From JAAURS01 sp031362245 (GTDB lineage Bacteria; Cyanobacteriota; Cyanobacteriia; Thermosynechococcales; Thermosynechococcaceae): 64,000 nucleotides of DNA. Within the stretch, counting starts at the first letter, position 1. Each line of letters begins with the position of its first letter. The notes beneath the pieces are model-generated. The model was not told where the DNA came from and made no database searches. It was given only the letters and a program-made list of their open reading frames with translations. Positions 1-9,493 of this stretch are shown piece by piece. The position numbers were made by a program, and so were the translations under genes. The DNA is taken from contig JANLSD010000192.1 in the NCBI GenBank assembly GCA_031362245.1, positions 1 through 64,000 of the forward strand, in the 5' to 3' direction.

Positions 1-13
1 ATTTAGTTGCCAT
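1..13 (-). CDS. psaB: Photosystem I P700 apoprotein A2 (5' end only)
   Basis: Only the first four codons are inside the window, read leftwards from an ATG at position 13 (Met-Ala-Thr-Lys). This matches the usual start of PsaB. A strong Shine-Dalgarno stretch (GAGGAG) lies just upstream on the minus strand. The start is 20 bp after the psaA stop codon, the normal psaA-psaB operon arrangement. PsaB is the second core subunit of the photosystem I reaction-centre heterodimer in the thylakoid membrane. The call rests on position and four residues, so it is strong by context and weak by sequence length. Confidence 0.85.
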
Positions 14-33
14 AGTTTAGTATTCTCCTCGCC

Positions 34-2289
34 CTACCCTACAGAAAGTATATGAGCATGGAAGAATGCCCAGGTGGTCGCAATACCTCCAAGAAGGTAG
101 TGAGCAACCCCAACCGCACGGCCTTGAATAATACTCAAAGCACGAGGTTGAATTGCAGGAGCAAGCTTTAGCTTGTTGTGTGCCCAAACAATAGACTCAA
201 TCAACTCTTGCCAGTAGCCACGGCCACTGAACAGGAACATGAGGCTAAAGGCCCACACAAAGTGAGCACCCAAGAACATCAAACCGTAGGCCGACAGTGC
301 CGAACCGTAGGAGTTAATGACCTGAGAGGCTTGTGCCCAGAGGAAGTCTCTCAACCAGCCGTTAATGGTAATGGCGCTTTGAGCGAAATTACCGCCAGTG
401 ATGTGAGAAACCGAACCATCTGCACCGACCGTACCCCATACATCAGACTGCATCTTCCAGCTAAAGTGGAAAATCACAATCGACAGGGAGTTATACATCC
501 AGAACAGACCCAAGAAGACGTGATCCCAACCAGAAACCTGGCAGGTGCCGCCCCGTCCGGGACCATCGCAAGGGAAGCGGAAGCCCAAGCTAGCTTTGTC
601 TGGAACCAGACGAGAACTACGAGCAAACAGAACGCCCTTAAGCAGAATGAGTACCGTTACGTGAATCGTAAAGGCGTGAATATGGTGAACCATAAAGTCC
701 GCCGTACCCAACGCAATGGGCATCATTGCAACTTTGCCGCCAATGGCAACAATCCCACCACCAAAGGCATGGCTTACAGTCGCCAAAGCATTGGGGGCCG
801 TTGTACCTGGCGCTACGGTGTGGAGATTTTGAATCCACTGAGCAAACACAGGCTGAAGTTGAATGCCCGTATCTGAGAACATGTCTTGGGGACGACCCAA
901 GGCACGCATGGTGTCGTTATGGATATAAAGACCAAAGCTATGGAAGCCAAGGAAAATACAGACCCAATTGAGATGAGAAATAATCGCATCGCGATGGCGA
1001 AGCATTCGATCTAGGAGGTTATTTTGATTGGTGGCTGGATCGTAATCCCGCACCATGAAAATAGCTCCGTGAGCAGCGCCGCCGACGATACAGAAGCCAC
1101 CAATCCACATATGGTGCGTAAACAACCCGATTTGAGTGGGGTAGTCGGTCGCAAGATAAGGATAGGGAGGCATCGAATACATATGCTGAGCCACAATAAT
1201 GCTCAGGGAACCCACCATCGCCAAGTTAATGGCGAGTTGGGCATGCCAAGAAGTCGTTAGAACTTCGTATAAGCCTTTGTGACCTTCACCCGTAAAGGGT
1301 CCCTTATGTGCTTCTAAAATTTCTTTCATGCTGTGACCGATACCCCAGTTGGTGCGGTACATGTGGCCAGCAACAATGAAAAGAACGGCTAATGCCAAAT
1401 GGTGGTGCGCTGTATCAGACAGCCAGAGACCACCCGTAACAGGGTTTAAGCCACCCTTGAAGGTCAAGAAGTCTGCGTAAGCACCCCAATTAAGGGTAAA
1501 GAAAGGGGTTAGTCCTTGAGCAAAGCTCGGATAAAGCTCTGCCATAAAAGCCTTGTCAAACAAGAACTCATGGGGCAGAGGAATATCCTGGGGAGCTACG
1601 CCAGAATCTAAAAGTTTATTAATGGGCAAAGAAACGTGGATCTGATGACCAGCCCAGCCTAAGCAGCCGAGACCCAACAAAACGCTCAAGTGATGATTCA
1701 TCATCGACTCAACGTTTTGGAACCACTCCAGCTTAGGAGCGCGGACATGGTAATGGAACCAGCCAGCAAACAGCATCAGAGCAGCCATGACTAAGCCACC
1801 GATGGCTGTGCAGTAAAGCTGATAAGAGTTTGTAATACCGGAAGCACGCCAAAGCTGGAACAAACCAGATGTGATTTGAATGCCGTGGAAGCCACCGCCG
1901 ACGTCTGCATTTAAAATGCCTTGACCGACGATGGGCCAGACCACTTGGGCACTGGGCTTAATCGCGGTGGGATTTCCCATCCAGGCTTCATAATTTGAAA
2001 ATCTAGCACCGTGGAAATACATCCCGCTCAGCCAGACGAACACAACGGCAAGGTGACCGAAGTGAGCACTGAAGATTTTGCGTGAGATGTCTTCTAAATC
2101 GCTGGTATGTGTATCGAAGTCATGAGCAAGAGCGTGCAGGTTCCAAATCCACGTGGTGGTTTGGGGTCCTTTGGCTAGGGTGCGGTCGAAGTGTCCTGGC
2201 TGTCCCCACTTTTCAAATGAGGTGGGAACGGGATTTTTATCGACAATCACTCTAGCTTTTGACTCTCGCTCCTTAGGGCTAATCGTCAT
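34..2289 (-). CDS. psaA: Photosystem I P700 chlorophyll a apoprotein A1
   Basis: PsaA forms the reaction-centre core with PsaB. It binds P700, most antenna chlorophylls and half of the ligands of the FX 4Fe-4S cluster. The 751-residue product has the family length, starts MTISPKERE, and is rich in His-containing membrane helices (11 expected). The FX loop FPCDGPGRGGTC with both ligand cysteines is intact near residue 575. An in-frame TTG eight codons upstream is possible, but the ATG at 2289 has a GAGGAGAG ribosome site directly before it and gives the usual N-terminus. It is first in the operon with psaB. Transcription must come from the long leader to the right. Confidence 0.99.
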   Translation of the reverse strand: MTISPKERESKARVIVDKNPVPTSFEKWGQPGHFDRTLAKGPQTTTWIWNLHALAHDFDTHTSDLEDISRKIFSAHFGHLAVVFVWLSGMYFHGARFSNYEAWMGNPTAIKPSAQVVWPIVGQGILNADVGGGFHGIQITSGLFQLWRASGITNSYQLYCTAIGGLVMAALMLFAGWFHYHVRAPKLEWFQNVESMMNHHLSVLLGLGCLGWAGHQIHVSLPINKLLDSGVAPQDIPLPHEFLFDKAFMAELYPSFAQGLTPFFTLNWGAYADFLTFKGGLNPVTGGLWLSDTAHHHLALAVLFIVAGHMYRTNWGIGHSMKEILEAHKGPFTGEGHKGLYEVLTTSWHAQLAINLAMVGSLSIIVAQHMYSMPPYPYLATDYPTQIGLFTHHMWIGGFCIVGGAAHGAIFMVRDYDPATNQNNLLDRMLRHRDAIISHLNWVCIFLGFHSFGLYIHNDTMRALGRPQDMFSDTGIQLQPVFAQWIQNLHTVAPGTTAPNALATVSHAFGGGIVAIGGKVAMMPIALGTADFMVHHIHAFTIHVTVLILLKGVLFARSSRLVPDKASLGFRFPCDGPGRGGTCQVSGWDHVFLGLFWMYNSLSIVIFHFSWKMQSDVWGTVGADGSVSHITGGNFAQSAITINGWLRDFLWAQASQVINSYGSALSAYGLMFLGAHFVWAFSLMFLFSGRGYWQELIESIVWAHNKLKLAPAIQPRALSIIQGRAVGVAHYLLGGIATTWAFFHAHILSVG

Positions 2290-2400
2290 TGAGACTCTCC
2301 TCTCTTTGAGCAAGCAAGGAACAAGGACTATCTTCCGTGTTCTAAAAGACCTATCTCACAAAACGCTAACTCAGTTGGCGAAATTTAGATAGATGTTCAA

Positions 2401-2435
2401 AGCGTTAACCACTAAACAGTTAATGCCTTAACGCT
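2401..2435. promoter_or_regulatory. Inverted repeat in psaA leader
   Basis: AGCGTTAA at 2401-2408 is repeated inverted as TTAACGCT at 2428-2435, with a 19-nt spacer that holds another AGTTAA. It lies 112-146 nt upstream of the psaA start codon. The spacing and symmetry fit a regulator site or a leader-RNA hairpin. Which one cannot be told from sequence. Confidence 0.35.
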
Positions 2436-2871
2436 CTGCTAAGTTCTCCTCTAGAGACCCTAGGCGAGCGTCAGAACGACTGATTTTCAATATTTATCAG
2501 CCTCGAAAGAGTTCTCACTAGTGAATTATAGGTGTCATAACGGGCATTTTAAGGCAATTAACAATAATTAAGGTGTCCTACATTGCCCGAATCGAACTGC
2601 ATTAAATGCAACAGTTGGAGTAAATTTCTTAAGATTTATTTCAAATCTTATTTTTTTTTAATATTTGGAGCCTCCTAGATAGCATTTTGTATCAGTCGAT
2701 GTAGACAGGGTGCTCACTCAGGAAGCTTAGGATTATATGTGGCAACGCTTTTGGCTCAAGCGAGTGTGAGGCAGAGAAAATGTTGCTGAGTTCGATTTTG
2801 GGGAATCTGCAAAATAGTTAAGTTTTTTGACTCTATTTTTGGCGGGATTTGGGGATCAAAAGTTTTAATCC

Positions 2872-2890
2872 TTACGATTACAAATCGTAA
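2872..2890. promoter_or_regulatory. 19-bp dyad TTACGATT-N3-AATCGTAA
   Basis: A perfect 8+8 bp palindrome with a three-base centre, 186 bp upstream of the lipoprotein start and about 580 bp upstream of psaA. Its short centre and AT-rich arms are typical of a homodimeric HTH regulator site and poor for an RNA terminator. The cognate regulator is unknown. Confidence 0.35.
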
Positions 2891-2944
2891 TCTCTGTAAA
2901 GGTCAAGTTTCGACATTTAAAGTCTGCGGGGTAGGCAGAGTCTT

Positions 2945-2963
2945 TTCCGGTATAGTTCCGGTA
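2945..2963. promoter_or_regulatory. Direct repeat TTCCGGTA, 11-bp period
   Basis: TTCCGGTA occurs at 2945-2952 and again at 2956-2963, so the copies start 11 bp apart, about one helical turn. They lie 113-131 bp before the lipoprotein start codon. This phasing fits a response-regulator-type tandem site. Confidence 0.3.
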
Positions 2964-3075
2964 GGAGACCTAGAGATGCCTTTTGGTAAGGCAAGCAAGG
3001 CATATATAAAGATAAGGCTGTGTTTCAATAGCGATCCCTGCCTATCCTTGACTGAATCATTCTAAGGGCAGAAGT

Positions 3076-4512
3076 ATGGCAAGCGTGGTTGGCAAACATT
3101 GGCGAGAACTGGGCAAACGTATCACGGGTTCGGCGGTTTGTCTGGCGTTGCTGTTGGGGTTGTTGGGCTGTTCGCAAGAGTCGTCCCCCCGTTCTATGGC
3201 TGACAATGCACTGAAAAGTGCATTCACGCAAAGTCCGAATATTGAGGAAGTGTCGCCCCCAGTTGTGATTCAGCAGTTGCGAAGCTCGCTGTCTTCTCAG
3301 TCACCCCAGGTTAAGATTACGGGATTGAAGCCCGATAGTACGATTGAGAAAACCACGGTCAGCATTCGCTTTGATGTGGACGATTTCGAGATTTTCAAAG
3401 ATCCTGAGCTAGCGATGGGTCCTCACTTAAGCATTTTGCTGGATGACCAACCCTATGCCGAGGTCTATGACGCAAAGCAGAATATTACCTTTAAGGATCT
3501 CAAGGCTGGTACCCATCGAATTCAGGTCTTTGCGAGTACCCCTTGGCATGAGAGCTTCAAGACCCCTGGAGCGTTCGATCAGCTTTCGTTTAGCGTGTTT
3601 GCATCCACTGAGGCTAATGGGATAACGACCCACCCAACAATCATTTATGGTCAGCCGGAAGGGGCGTATGGGGCTGAACCCATCCTGTTGGACTATATTC
3701 TGACTTCATCTTCGACCACCCAAATGAGCGCAAAGATACAGGTAACGGTCAATGGAAATAGCTTTATCACTGAAGAGCCGCCGCCGTTTTACTTAAAGGG
3801 ATTTAAGCCTGGGACAAATTGGGTCAAGGTTGAAGTATTGGGTTCCAACGAGAAGGCGATCGCCCATTCCAGCGAAATCATCCAGCTTGTCACTCTAAAC
3901 ACAGGGGGGACTGACACCCTCTCTAAACTGACCCGAGGGGATCTCGACGCAAAGAATGTAGAGCAAATCATGAGTCTGGAGGCGAGTCAGCGCCGAGCGG
4001 CCCAGAAGCGCGCAGCGCTTTCTGCCCCAAAAACCACTCCAACGCCTCAACCCATTGAGAAAAAAGTCGAAGATGCATCTGAGGTATTATTGCCCACCAA
4101 GTCTGAGGTTAAACCTTTTCCTGACAAGGCTTCCGTCAGCCAGCCTGTTATAGCAGCACCTCAGCCAGGAAAGCAGAATGCTCCCGCATCTAGTCCTGAA
4201 CCCACTATTCGCCCTGGTGCTGCTGCGGACAAAACCGCTGCTACGCCAGGAAGTGAGCCGACCGCTCTACCCATTCGAGAGAAGGCAGTCATCGAAAAAC
4301 CTGCGGATGCGGAGACGTTCCCTGCGATCGCCTGGAAAAAATTCCTGAAGTTCAAAGGAGAGGATCGCACCCCATCCCCTCTTCGTAATCCAGCCAAGCA
4401 AAAGAGCATTCCAAGCCCACAGGCTAAGACCACAGGACCCAACGCTGAACCGTCAGAGGTCTCAAGTTCTACGCCAGCCTCTAACCTTGAGACCGCAGCC
4501 AGCAAGACCTAA
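3076..4512 (+). CDS. Predicted outer-surface or periplasmic lipoprotein, unknown function
   Basis: A 478-residue protein with a type II signal peptide: a basic N-terminus, a Leu-rich core near residues 20-30 and lipobox L-L-G-C with the lipidated Cys at 32. Residues 70-180 and 190-290 look like two beta-rich segments (the first has HLSILLDDQPYAEV, then a GTHRIQVF strand). They resemble the Ig-like folds of cyanobacterial envelope lipoproteins. From about residue 300 on, the chain is low-complexity and rich in Pro, Ala, Ser and Lys, so probably disordered. The start has an AAGGG ribosome site and nothing better upstream. It stands alone, divergent from psaA, and ends at a strong bidirectional terminator. 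I do not recognise the family. Confidence 0.8.
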   Translation: MASVVGKHWRELGKRITGSAVCLALLLGLLGCSQESSPRSMADNALKSAFTQSPNIEEVSPPVVIQQLRSSLSSQSPQVKITGLKPDSTIEKTTVSIRFDVDDFEIFKDPELAMGPHLSILLDDQPYAEVYDAKQNITFKDLKAGTHRIQVFASTPWHESFKTPGAFDQLSFSVFASTEANGITTHPTIIYGQPEGAYGAEPILLDYILTSSSTTQMSAKIQVTVNGNSFITEEPPPFYLKGFKPGTNWVKVEVLGSNEKAIAHSSEIIQLVTLNTGGTDTLSKLTRGDLDAKNVEQIMSLEASQRRAAQKRAALSAPKTTPTPQPIEKKVEDASEVLLPTKSEVKPFPDKASVSQPVIAAPQPGKQNAPASSPEPTIRPGAAADKTAATPGSEPTALPIREKAVIEKPADAETFPAIAWKKFLKFKGEDRTPSPLRNPAKQKSIPSPQAKTTGPNAEPSEVSSSTPASNLETAASKT

Positions 4513-4530
4513 AAACGCCTTCAAACCGTC

Positions 4531-4561
4531 AAAAAGCGCCGCACATTATGCGGCGCTTTTT
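4531..4561. terminator. Bidirectional intrinsic terminator
   Basis: A perfect 13-bp stem, AAAAAGCGCCGCA with its complement TGCGGCGCTTTTT, closes a five-base loop (CATTA). The GC-rich core is flanked by A- and T-runs, so it can terminate both the lipoprotein transcript and the convergent tldD transcript, which ends at 4584. Confidence 0.9.
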
Positions 4562-4583
4562 TGCACCATCGGGAAGTGGACCC

Positions 4584-5987
4584 TTATTGTCCCGGAGCTT
4601 CCCCACTCACCACGACCTTACGAATGCGTAGACTTGGCCCACCACATCCCACAGACAGACCAAACTGCTCCGCCTTACCGCATCCCCCCGATTCATCCCA
4701 ACCAAAATCATCTCCAACGGCTTCAATTTGGCCTAGGGTTTTAAATGCATTGCCAGACAGCGTCACATCTCTAATGGGTTCAGCCAAACGTCCCTTGCGA
4801 ATCATCCAGGCTTCCCCAGCCGAAAACGTAAACATTTCGCCATTGGTCATCCCGCTGAGCCAATTGCGGGCGTAAATACCTTCTTTAATGTCACTAAAAA
4901 GATCGTCTACGGGGGTAGTGCCCCGCTCAATCCAGGTATTGGTCATACGGACAATGGGGGGATAGTGGTAATTCAAGCAGCGTGCATTCCCCGTGGGCTG
5001 CTCACCCAGACGACCCGCAGTCTCACGGGAATGAAGTCTACCCACTAAAACCCCTGCTTGGATTAGAGGTGTGATGGTGGCCGGAACCCCTTCATCGTCA
5101 TAGCCATAGCTGCCTCTATGCCCCGGAATGGCCGCACCATCATAAATATTGAGTGTGGAAGGGCCAAAGGGCTTCCCCATCGTCATGAGTTCTAGTAACT
5201 CAGGGTTTTCGTAGGTCATGTCGGCTTCGGAAAGATGGCCAAATGCCTCATGGACAAACAGCCCTGTCAAGATGGGATCAATCACAACGGGGTAAGTTCC
5301 GCCTTTGACCGTCGGCAAGTCCAAGGCGTCAACTGCCCTCAGTGCGGCCAGGCGAACCTGCGGTTCTAATCCTTCTAAATCTTCAAAGGCATTGCGGGAG
5401 CCAGTCGTTTCTCGCCCCGTCTGGACACTTTGATCTTGCCGCGCCGTCGCCGCAAACCGCATCTCCATATCCACCCAGGATTGCTCAATGGCAGTATCGT
5501 CTGAGGTGACATACAAAACTTTTTGGAGTCCATCTAAATACCGCACCGATACCGTCACAATATCTGGAGATGCCTCTCTCAACACTTCTGCGTAATGGGC
5601 GCACAGCTCTTTCTTGCGCCGCAAGGAAACATCCCTTGGGTTGGTACCCAATAGCTGAAGCGCAATTGATTGTTGCACAGGGGCAACTTCAGCCAATGTT
5701 GTGATTGACGTACCCACCCACTTGGCAGCGGTGATCGCCTCTTCAATCCTTTCTTGGAGTAAGCGAATGCTGTTGAAACTCGTAAACCCCCACCCGCCAC
5801 GGTGACAGGCGCGAACCTGCCCCCCCAGCGAAAATTCCTCACTGAGGGTTTCAACCTTTGTGCCACGAAGTAAAACAGTCGTAGATTCAGACTGCTCTAG
5901 CCGAATCGCTAAAAAATCAACCTGTCCGCGATAGCGGTGAATGAGATCGATGGCATAACTTTTGTAGGCTTCAAAAAAAAGCTGCAT
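4584..5987 (-). CDS. tldD: TldD-type metalloprotease
   Basis: This belongs to the TldD/PmbA family. TldD normally pairs with TldE (PmbA) to form a zinc protease that cleaves unfolded peptides, processes some modified peptides and affects gyrase-inhibitor sensitivity. The TldD-type active-site motif HEAFGH (HExxxH) is present around residue 245, preceded by a PVVIDP-type strand. The C-terminal half shows the family's Gly-rich segments (SGMTNGEMFTFSAGEA). Length (467) is normal. No tldE/pmbA partner gene is in the window. The gene is convergent with the upstream lipoprotein gene. Confidence 0.93.
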   Translation of the reverse strand: MQLFFEAYKSYAIDLIHRYRGQVDFLAIRLEQSESTTVLLRGTKVETLSEEFSLGGQVRACHRGGWGFTSFNSIRLLQERIEEAITAAKWVGTSITTLAEVAPVQQSIALQLLGTNPRDVSLRRKKELCAHYAEVLREASPDIVTVSVRYLDGLQKVLYVTSDDTAIEQSWVDMEMRFAATARQDQSVQTGRETTGSRNAFEDLEGLEPQVRLAALRAVDALDLPTVKGGTYPVVIDPILTGLFVHEAFGHLSEADMTYENPELLELMTMGKPFGPSTLNIYDGAAIPGHRGSYGYDDEGVPATITPLIQAGVLVGRLHSRETAGRLGEQPTGNARCLNYHYPPIVRMTNTWIERGTTPVDDLFSDIKEGIYARNWLSGMTNGEMFTFSAGEAWMIRKGRLAEPIRDVTLSGNAFKTLGQIEAVGDDFGWDESGGCGKAEQFGLSVGCGGPSLRIRKVVVSGEAPGQ

Positions 5988-6112
5988 TAGCGTCGGTCGG
6001 GAATCAGGGCTATACCTTTTATACCCATAGTCTCATCTTGATTGCCTCATAATGCGAGACTTTCAGCCCTTCACAGATCAATTTGCACAGAAAAATGAGC
6101 GAACTGAGCACG

Positions 6113-6685
6113 TTAGGCCATAGATGAAGGTTCTTGAACACCAACGGGGTTTTCAAAATCAGGGGCATATGCCTGAAGCAACGTACTCATCTGCCCAAGA
6201 AAATCTTGGTTTTGGGCAGCAGGCACGGCGATCGCATGACGTTCTGGGAAAAAGTCAGGCTGATTGCGATTGCGAGAGATAGCCGCCTCTACCTGCTGAG
6301 CAATTAAAGTCTTCAGTTCTGCTTGGGCGCGCTTACGCTGATAATTTGCACCTTCGACCGTTGTTGCATACAGCGGCGGCAGGCGATTGAGGGCGTAGGC
6401 AGCAATATCTCCAAGATCAAGGGTTACATTGTTGCGGCTCTCAATTTCAGAAACACGAGTAATGGACTCCGTTAAGACCAGCTCTTCCATCACATTAATA
6501 AACTGCTTTCGGGGCACAGCCACGACCTGACCGGTCAACAAAGCCCCCATTAGCTTGTCTAGAGCCTGGTATTCACTCACGGATAAATCTGCTGCGTTAT
6601 CGCAAATGCGACCGACTTCAGCTTCCATTGTGGGTGTGAGATACCCGTTCTCTAGGGCTACTTCAACGATTTCTTGAATGGTCAT
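6113..6685 (-). CDS. ComFB-family protein, probable cyclic-dinucleotide receptor
   Basis: A 190-residue protein with the late-competence ComFB domain in its middle: NVMEELVLTESI at about 65-77, a conserved Asp-rich 'DLGDIAAYALNRLPPLYATT' stretch near 92-112, and the helix GANYQRKRAQAEL. Cyanobacterial members (CdgR) bind c-di-GMP, and relatives bind c-di-AMP, to control cell size, competence or motility. The C-terminal tail is Gln/Pro-rich and less conserved. It appears to be monocistronic. A GGAA-type ribosome site precedes the ATG. The family assignment is firm. The exact ligand is inference. Confidence 0.85.
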   Translation of the reverse strand: MTIQEIVEVALENGYLTPTMEAEVGRICDNAADLSVSEYQALDKLMGALLTGQVVAVPRKQFINVMEELVLTESITRVSEIESRNNVTLDLGDIAAYALNRLPPLYATTVEGANYQRKRAQAELKTLIAQQVEAAISRNRNQPDFFPERHAIAVPAAQNQDFLGQMSTLLQAYAPDFENPVGVQEPSSMA

Positions 6686-7073
6686 CTTGCCGTTCCCTTG
6701 ATGTCTCCAGACTTACTTGGTTTTATTTTGCCCATCTCGGAAGAAAAACCGAAGCTCCTTCCCGAGAAATCTATTTATGCCTAACGCAAGCCTGCCCATA
6801 ATGCACATACTTTTTGTGGATGCTTGTACAGCTTTCAGCAAGAAGTAAATACATACAACCTCTAAAGCATTGATCTTAATTTAGAACTGAGCGACTAGAT
6901 GATAAATGCGCTCATTCTGTATCAATTTAGCAGGCGTTCTTTTGTATTAATCCCCATCCTGGGTAAGATCTTTCAGCCTGCAATAGCAAAACTTAGTAAA
7001 GTGTTTAGAAGCATTACATTTTTGTTCACGTCATTATTCAAGCTATTGTCCAAGCCACAACTAGGAACGCCTT
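6686..7073. other. 388-bp divergent intergenic region
   Basis: This lies between the divergent comFB-like and antiporter genes, is AT-rich, and presumably holds both promoters. An out-of-frame reading frame begins at 6899, but it runs into the antiporter gene in another frame and has no family features. I see no RNA gene or clear repeat. Confidence 0.5.
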
Positions 7074-9392
7074 GTGCAGGAAGACTTTCGACTGATTCTG
7101 GATCTAGTGACGGTTTTGGGGGCCGCAGCGGGCGGCGGATTACTGGCGGCCCTGTTGCGACAGCCTGTTCTGTTGGGATATTTGCTGGGCGGTGCCATTG
7201 TCGGCCCTTCTGGACTGGCTCTGATCAAAGAAGTGGTTCAGGTGGAAACCCTGGCTCAATTTGGGGTCGCGTTTCTGCTGTTTGCCCTAGGCGTTAAGTT
7301 TTCCATTAGTGAACTGCGCAAGGTTCAGGGCATTAGCTTGGGTGGCGGAAGCTTACAGATTTTGCTCACCATTGCCATTACCGCTTTCATTTCGACTGCT
7401 GTGGGATGGGTTTCTTCAATGCCTCAGGGCATTTTTCTGGGGGCAGTACTGTCTCTGTCTTCGACGGCAGTGGTTCTGAAATGTTTGGCCGAAAGCAATG
7501 AAACGGAAACGCCCCATGCTCAGGTGATGCTGGGCATTTTGGTGGTGCAGGATCTGGCCGTTGGCTTGATGTTGGCGATTCTGCCCGCCCTAGATAAGTC
7601 CCCTGACCAAATTGGGATCGCCATTGGGTGGGCATTGCTGAAGATTGCCATTATTTCAGGGGGGGCGATCGCTGTCGGAGTCTGGATCCTCCCGCGTCTA
7701 CTCCGGTTTTTGGCCTGGACAGAGAGCAGAGAGCTGTTTTTGCTGGGTGTAGTAGCTCTTTGCTTGGGGATCGCGCTACTCACGGAACATTTTGGTCTTT
7801 CCATTGAAATGGGGGCGTTCCTGGCAGGGTTGATGATTGCGGAGGTGGAGTATGCCGACCAGACTCTGGCCTATGTAGAGCCACTCCGAGACATATTTGC
7901 GACGCTCTTCTTTGCGGCGATCGGGATGCTGATTGACCCTGTGTTTTTGTGGGAGCATCTGGAGCTGATTCTGGGGCTAGTGGCGATCGTGATTGTGGGC
8001 AAGTTTTTGATTGTGACCCCCATTGTGCGGCTGTTTGGGTATTCTCTTAAGACGGCTTTGATTGCAGGCTTCGGACTGGCCCAGATTGGGGAATTTTCCT
8101 TTGTATTGGTGAGCAAGGGACAGGTTTTAGGGCTGATTTCCCAAAAGGTTTATCTGTTGGTTCTGGGGACAACAGCGGTGACGCTGGTGGTGACGCCCTT
8201 TGTGTTTCAAGCATTACCCAAGGCGTTTGCTTGGGCGGAGCAGATTCCGCAGCTTCAGCAAATGCTGCTTTCAACCCCCGCAGAGCCAGAGCTAAGCGGG
8301 ACAGATGTGGCCCTAAAAAATCATGTGATTGTGTGTGGGTATGGGCAAATTGGACGCAGCATTGTGAAGGTGCTGCAAAGCTACAGCTATCCCGTGGTGG
8401 TGATTGAGCAGGCAGAAAGCGTCATTCAGCAGTTACGAGACGAAAAAATTCCCTATGTGTATGGAGACGCGGCCAGTACCCAGGTCTTAGAGAAAGCCCA
8501 GGTGTCTCGGGCTAGGGGTATGGCGGTGGTGTTGCCCAGTGCTATGAGCACGCGGCTGTGCCTGAAGCGATCGCTAGAATTTTCCCCCGATCTCGATATC
8601 GTGACCCGCGCCACCCAAGATAAAGACTTGGAGTTGCTCTACCAACTGGGCGCGACCGAAGTAGTTCAGCCCGAGTTTGAGGCCAGCTTAGAACTGTCCT
8701 CCCATTTGTTGACGCGCCTCGGTCTCGACAAACCTGCGATTCAGACGCAACTCCAGGCCATCAGAGAAGGACGCTATACCGATTTCCGTACCGAGCGCTC
8801 TTCCTTTGCGATCCAGCGGGATGTGCGTAGTGCAGCCCAAGAACTCAACAACAAATGGTGTACGCTGCCGGACAATTCGCCGCTGCTCGGCATGAGCCTT
8901 TCCGAAACTGACTCTCGGCGCTTAACGGGGGTAGCGTTCATGGCAATCCGTCGCGCTGATGGGGAAGAACTGGATTATCCTGACTCAACCACGGTGCTGG
9001 AGAAGGGCGATCGCCTCCTTCTCGTCGGTCAACCCGAAGAAATCCAAGCATTCAACGACCTCGCCGATGGAGAAGTGGCAGAACCCATCACCGATGCATC
9101 CTGTCAGTGGGTGATGGTGCAGGCCAATAGCCCCCTCAAAGGCAAATCCTTGGGAACGCTCAATGTCAATCAGCAGTACCGCGTTCAGGTTCAGTCCATT
9201 CGCCATAAAGGCGAGCTGATGCGGTTTCCCACAGGAGATATGGTGCTGACGGAGGGCGATCGTCTTTTGCTGTGCGGCGCTGCCGGAGATATGCCTGCGG
9301 TATCTAGCCTGATTCAAGGCCCCATGCCAGAATTTGACCATCCGCTTTCGCCAGATCCTGATGGGAGTTTGCCTGAGCCGCTGGAGGTTTAG
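7074..9392 (+). CDS. CPA2 cation:proton antiporter with RCK domains (Kef-type)
   Basis: A 772-residue monovalent cation/proton antiporter or K+ efflux protein of the plasma or thylakoid membrane. Residues 1 to about 385 form the Na/H-exchanger membrane domain (about 12-13 helices, with LGVKFSISELRK and SLSSTAVVLKCLAE). Next is a TrkA-N domain from about 418 with the Rossmann motif GYGQIG, then two TrkA-C (RCK_C) domains at about 590-665 and 675-745, each ending in the family's GDRLLL motif. The start is GTG with AGGA upstream. The double RCK_C tail indicates gating by nucleotides or cyclic di-AMP, as in related proteins. Transport specificity (K+ or Na+) cannot be read from sequence. Confidence 0.93.
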   Translation: MQEDFRLILDLVTVLGAAAGGGLLAALLRQPVLLGYLLGGAIVGPSGLALIKEVVQVETLAQFGVAFLLFALGVKFSISELRKVQGISLGGGSLQILLTIAITAFISTAVGWVSSMPQGIFLGAVLSLSSTAVVLKCLAESNETETPHAQVMLGILVVQDLAVGLMLAILPALDKSPDQIGIAIGWALLKIAIISGGAIAVGVWILPRLLRFLAWTESRELFLLGVVALCLGIALLTEHFGLSIEMGAFLAGLMIAEVEYADQTLAYVEPLRDIFATLFFAAIGMLIDPVFLWEHLELILGLVAIVIVGKFLIVTPIVRLFGYSLKTALIAGFGLAQIGEFSFVLVSKGQVLGLISQKVYLLVLGTTAVTLVVTPFVFQALPKAFAWAEQIPQLQQMLLSTPAEPELSGTDVALKNHVIVCGYGQIGRSIVKVLQSYSYPVVVIEQAESVIQQLRDEKIPYVYGDAASTQVLEKAQVSRARGMAVVLPSAMSTRLCLKRSLEFSPDLDIVTRATQDKDLELLYQLGATEVVQPEFEASLELSSHLLTRLGLDKPAIQTQLQAIREGRYTDFRTERSSFAIQRDVRSAAQELNNKWCTLPDNSPLLGMSLSETDSRRLTGVAFMAIRRADGEELDYPDSTTVLEKGDRLLLVGQPEEIQAFNDLADGEVAEPITDASCQWVMVQANSPLKGKSLGTLNVNQQYRVQVQSIRHKGELMRFPTGDMVLTEGDRLLLCGAAGDMPAVSSLIQGPMPEFDHPLSPDPDGSLPEPLEV

Positions 9393-9428
9393 GGGTCAGA
9401 CTAAAGTATTTTCTGGACAAAGCTTGCT

Positions 9429-9448
9429 GGCTGAGCGAAGTCGAAGGG
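9429..9448. repeat. Short dispersed repeat of the CTGAGC..GTCGAAGGG type
   Basis: GGCTGAGCGAAGTCGAAGGG lies in the gap between two convergent genes. It matches a widespread bacterial small repeat type, and a related copy is at 54766-54784 in this window. It is intergenic and probably a REP-like palindromic remnant. Confidence 0.5.
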
Positions 9449-9493
9449 AGCAATATTAAGGTAGAACAATTTCTAAATTCTCTAAAACCCCAG

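Larger units (their letters stand above)
2290..3075. other. 786-bp divergent intergenic region upstream of psaA
   Basis: No gene is supported here. The region separates the divergent psaA and lipoprotein genes and must hold the promoters of both. It contains three symmetric or repeated elements listed separately: an inverted repeat near psaA, a dyad near 2880, and a direct repeat near 2950. A long leader is usual for light-regulated psaAB promoters in cyanobacteria. I did not find a convincing pair of HLR1 (RpaB) boxes. Confidence 0.6.

Noticed and set aside
178..876. Long plus-strand reading frame antisense to psaA
   Set aside because: It lies fully inside psaA, which is unmistakable on the other strand, and its product has no domain pattern. 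It is a shadow of the conserved gene.
6899..7297. Plus-strand reading frame overlapping the start of the Kef-type antiporter
   Set aside because: Its second half reads the antiporter gene out of frame and becomes Gly/Arg-rich nonsense. The antiporter frame has clear motifs from its GTG start.
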